In this document: positions 62,051 through 64,000 of the stretch, piece by piece
Layout of the letters: each line of letters opens with the position of its first letter
How positions within the stretch are numbered: position 1 is the stretch's first letter
Origin: Achromobacter sp. Root83
GTDB lineage: Bacteria; Pseudomonadota; Gammaproteobacteria; Burkholderiales; Burkholderiaceae_B
Direction of reading: 5' to 3'
Assembly: GCF_001428845.1 (NCBI RefSeq)
Contig: NZ_LMIU01000025.1
Coordinates: forward strand, 427,744-491,743
DNA length: 64,000 nt
The notes under the pieces: model-generated
What the model was told of the DNA's origin: nothing
The model's database searches: none
Seen by the model: the letters and a program-made list of their open reading frames with translations, nothing else
Program-made: the position numbers and the translations under genes

Positions 62051-62721
62051 GCCAGCCCCTTGGCGGCAAACGCGGCCTGCATCCAGCTCTGGTTTTTTTC
62101 GCCGCCAGCGATTTCGGCCATGATGCGCGCTTCCTTGTCGGCATGCGCGCGCGCGGCGATGATCAGCGCTTCGGCTTCGGACGGCGCGAAGCTGACCAGC
62201 CCGTCTTCATCGCCCACGACGATGTCGCCGGGGTTGATGACCTGTCCGCCGATGGACACCGGCACATTGACCTCGCCGGGGCCGTCCTTGTAGGGGCCGC
62301 GGTGGATGTGGCCGCGCGCGTAGCAGGGGAAGCTGTCGGCTTCGAACGCCGCCACGTCGCGGATCGCGCCGTCGACGATGACGCCGGCGCAGCCGTGGAT
62401 CTGCAGGTAGCGCTTCATGATCTCGCCGAGCACCGCGTTGGAGAGGTCGCCGCCGGCGTCCACCACCAGCACGTGGCCGGGCTGGATCTGCATCATGGCC
62501 TTGTAGATCAGCAGGTTGTCGCCCGGCCGCGTCTTGACGGTCAGCGCGGTGCCCACCAGCTTGCCGGCGCCGTTGTAGCGGCGCAGGCCGGCGATGCCTT
62601 CGCGGCGGGCGAGGTTGTCGCTGAGGTGCGGAGTGACGATGCCGGCGAGCGCTTCGAGAATGGAAGCGGGAGCGACGGGGGAAGCCGGCAATATGCGGGC
62701 GCCGGTGGAGATGGTAGCCAT
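62047..62721 (-). CDS. RraA-family protein, HMG/CHA-aldolase-like
   Basis: A 224-aa member of the RraA/4-hydroxy-4-methyl-2-oxoglutarate aldolase superfamily. Class II pyruvate aldolases of this group use the G-(G/A)-D-x-x-N-A loop (here DAGGDLSNAVLGEIM) and the downstream R-D motif in IVDGAIRDVAAFEADSFPCYARG. First gene of the operon, coupled to an aminotransferase, which favours a catabolic aldolase over the RNase-E inhibitor role. A plausible substrate is 4-hydroxy-4-methyl-2-oxoglutarate or a similar keto acid. Confidence 0.82.
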   Translation of the reverse strand: MATISTGARILPASPVAPASILEALAGIVTPHLSDNLARREGIAGLRRYNGAGKLVGTALTVKTRPGDNLLIYKAMMQIQPGHVLVVDAGGDLSNAVLGEIMKRYLQIHGCAGVIVDGAIRDVAAFEADSFPCYARGHIHRGPYKDGPGEVNVPVSIGGQVINPGDIVVGDEDGLVSFAPSEAEALIIAARAHADKEARIMAEIAGGEKNQSWMQAAFAAKGLA

Positions 62722-62832
62722 GACGATCTGCGTATCCTGATTCGGATGCCGCCGGTTTCAGGGAGTTCGAGCCCTTGCGCCGGACGGCCGGGAAGTAAGT
62801 CAGATCGAATGGTGCGAGCTTTTCCGTTTCCG

Positions 62833-62903
62833 AAAAAGGGATTAAATTTCCACGAACTTTATCCCTTTTTGGAATATAAGGGTTAGCCCTTAATGGAAAT
62901 TTC
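62833..62903. promoter_or_regulatory. Dyad-rich operator region of divergent LysR and aldolase genes
   Basis: AAAAAGGGAT (62833-62842) and ATCCCTTTTT (62861-62870) are a perfect inverted repeat 18 bp apart. TAAGGGTTAGCCCTTA (62877-62892) and GAAATTTC (62896-62903) are further dyads. The block is AT-rich in an otherwise GC-rich 214-bp intergenic gap and overlaps a -10-like TATAAG. It fits LysR control of both directions. Confidence 0.65.
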
Positions 62904-62935
62904 GGAATGAACTTCGCGTTGCCGGGTAGTCGCCC

Positions 62936-63823
62936 ATGCTGACTTTCAAACAGATCGAAGCCCTGTACTGGACCGTCCGGCTGGGCACGTTTTCGGCGTC
63001 GGCGCAGAAGCTGCATACGACGCAATCGGCGATCACCAAGCGCATCCAGGAGCTGGAGGCCGACTTCGACATCGCGCTGTTCGATCGCTCGGGCCATCGC
63101 GCCGAACTGACGGCGCGGGGCCACGAGGTCTATGCCCTGGCCGAGGAAATGCTGGGCCACCGCGACCGCTTGCTGGTGCGGCTGAAGGGCCAGCACACGC
63201 TCACCGGCACCTTCCGCTTCGGCATCACGGAGATCACGGCGATGACGTGGCTGCCCGCCTTGATCCGGCTGCTGCGCGCGCACTACCCGCGCATCACGCT
63301 GGAGCCGCACATCGACCTGGGCGCCGACCTGCTCAAGCGCCTGCAGGCGGGGCAGCTCGACATGGCTTTCCTGCACGGAGAATTCGCCGAACCGAATCTG
63401 CAAGTGGTGGCGTTGCAAAGACTGGAGTTCGCGTGGATGGGCAGCTCCGACCTGATCGACGCGAGCCGCATCTATACGCCCGCCGATATCGCGCGGTTGC
63501 CGCTGCTGCGGCAGAGCCGGGAGTCCGGGCTGAACATGATCTACGACGGCTGGCTGCGCCCCCACACGCCGGCCAGCAATATTTTCACGATCAACAGCCT
63601 GATCGCCATGGCGGGCCTGACGGCGGCCGGCTTCGGCGTGAGCTGCCTGCCGCGCGATTACTTCGCGGACATGGTGAGCGCAAAACAACTGGTGATCGCC
63701 CGCACCAGCACCGCGCCGCCGCAATCGGTCTATAGCGCAATGTTCCGCCGGGATGCGGATGTGGCGTTTTGCGAGAGTGTTGCGGGGTTGGCGGAGAGTT
63801 GTTGTGATTTTTCGGGGGGGTGA
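62936..63823 (+). CDS. LysR-family transcriptional regulator
   Basis: A 295-aa regulator. The N-terminal helix-turn-helix is evident from LTFKQIEALYWTVRLGTFSASAQKLHTTQSAITKRIQELE by its core FSASAQKLHTTQSAITKR. A standard effector domain follows. It is divergent from the aldolase/aminotransferase/ABC operon and very likely its activator. The final residues (ESCCDFSGG) are encoded by a G-rich tail with seven G directly before the stop, so the exact C-terminus could shift by slippage. Confidence 0.87.
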   Translation: MLTFKQIEALYWTVRLGTFSASAQKLHTTQSAITKRIQELEADFDIALFDRSGHRAELTARGHEVYALAEEMLGHRDRLLVRLKGQHTLTGTFRFGITEITAMTWLPALIRLLRAHYPRITLEPHIDLGADLLKRLQAGQLDMAFLHGEFAEPNLQVVALQRLEFAWMGSSDLIDASRIYTPADIARLPLLRQSRESGLNMIYDGWLRPHTPASNIFTINSLIAMAGLTAAGFGVSCLPRDYFADMVSAKQLVIARTSTAPPQSVYSAMFRRDADVAFCESVAGLAESCCDFSGG

Positions 63824-63899
63824 TGGGGGGGGTGTTTTTTTGGGGTTCGTGTTGAGTTCTTGAGACGCCTGGCGTGGCGGGGGCCTGGGGGGGGCGGGG
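63784..63899 (+). repeat. G-tract cluster
   Basis: Runs of G of length 4, 7, 8, 4, 5, 8 and 4 (starting at 63784, 63814, 63825, 63842, 63879, 63887, 63896) lie at the end of the LysR gene and beyond. They could form G-quadruplexes or be slippage-prone. No gene was seen in 63824-63916. Confidence 0.7.
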
Positions 63900-63906
63900 C
63901 TGCGAT

Positions 63907-64000
63907 TGTGTGGTGGTCAAGTTTTAGTGGACACCTGCATAGGTAGTTTTGGCGCTTGGCTGCGTTCATACGCAGCCGGTGCCCGATAGCCCAGCTTGGA
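63907..64000 (-). mobile_element. End of an IS3-family insertion sequence (truncated by window)
   Basis: The plus strand carries an end resembling IS3 terminal repeats: a TG start, then ...TTTTAGTGGACACC. It is followed inward by the 3' end of a transposase gene on the minus strand. The exact outer boundary, the target duplication and the other end lie uncertain or outside the window. Confidence 0.65.
63917..64000 (-). CDS. IS3-type transposase, C-terminal fragment (partial)
   Basis: The minus strand from the window edge reads 27 codons to a TGA at 63917-63919. The peptide starts S-K-L-G-Y-R-A-P-A-A-Y-E, the typical conserved C-terminal LGYRxPxxYE motif of IS3-family OrfB integrase-core transposases. 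It then has a short basic tail. Only the 3' end is visible, so length and integrity are unknown. Confidence 0.7.
   Translation of the reverse strand, partial: SKLGYRAPAAYERSQAPKLPMQVSTKT

Overview
The window is G+C-rich chromosomal DNA, almost certainly from a betaproteobacterium of the family Alcaligenaceae, most like Achromobacter or a close Bordetella relative. Signs of this are the lysine/alanine-repeat histone H1-like protein, a D-alanylation (dlt/dra) locus, a Bug-type solute-binding protein, the accB-accC and aroQ neighbourhood, and dense GC-biased coding with little intergenic space. No rRNA, tRNA or CRISPR array was seen.

Layout. 1-3.6 kb: an NMT1-type ABC uptake operon with a cysteine hydrolase. 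3.6-12.6 kb: a Pat-like acetyltransferase, gltX, an MFS exporter, a small lipoprotein, and a LysR regulator divergent from an alpha/beta hydrolase and a Bug protein. 12.6-16.7 kb: an Lrp regulator divergent from a giant indolepyruvate ferredoxin oxidoreductase. 16.7-22.3 kb: nrdA-nrdB under a recognisable NrdR-box promoter, then the histone-like gene. 22.4-27.4 kb: yggT and a five-gene dltC-D-X-B-A operon. 27.6-38.6 kb: housekeeping genes (prmA, accC, accB, aroQ, a TlpA-like thioredoxin, mpl, a YqiA-like esterase, a ribonuclease II). 38.7-46.1 kb: a two-component system whose histidine kinase carries a fused C-terminal solute-binding domain, followed by a matching ABC transporter. 46.1-50.8 kb: tonB, aroE, mtgA, lptG, apaH.

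50.7-57.5 kb is the standout. It is a six-gene minus-strand operon: idi, dxs, SAM methyltransferase, terpene synthase, terpene synthase, Rieske oxygenase. The first four genes have the content and order of the sodorifen (sodABCD) locus of Serratia, in which a farnesyl-diphosphate C-methyltransferase makes a non-canonical C16 substrate for a terpene cyclase. A second cyclase and a Rieske oxygenase have been added here, so this is a candidate undescribed methylated-terpenoid pathway. It has its own precursor-boosting idi and dxs and a plausible sigma70 promoter.

57.8-63.8 kb: a polar amino-acid ABC transporter downstream of an aminotransferase and an RraA/HMG-aldolase-like protein, with a divergent LysR regulator. 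This looks like a catabolic unit for an amino acid whose keto acid is cleaved by the aldolase. The window ends in a G-rich stretch and the 3' end of an IS3-type transposase.
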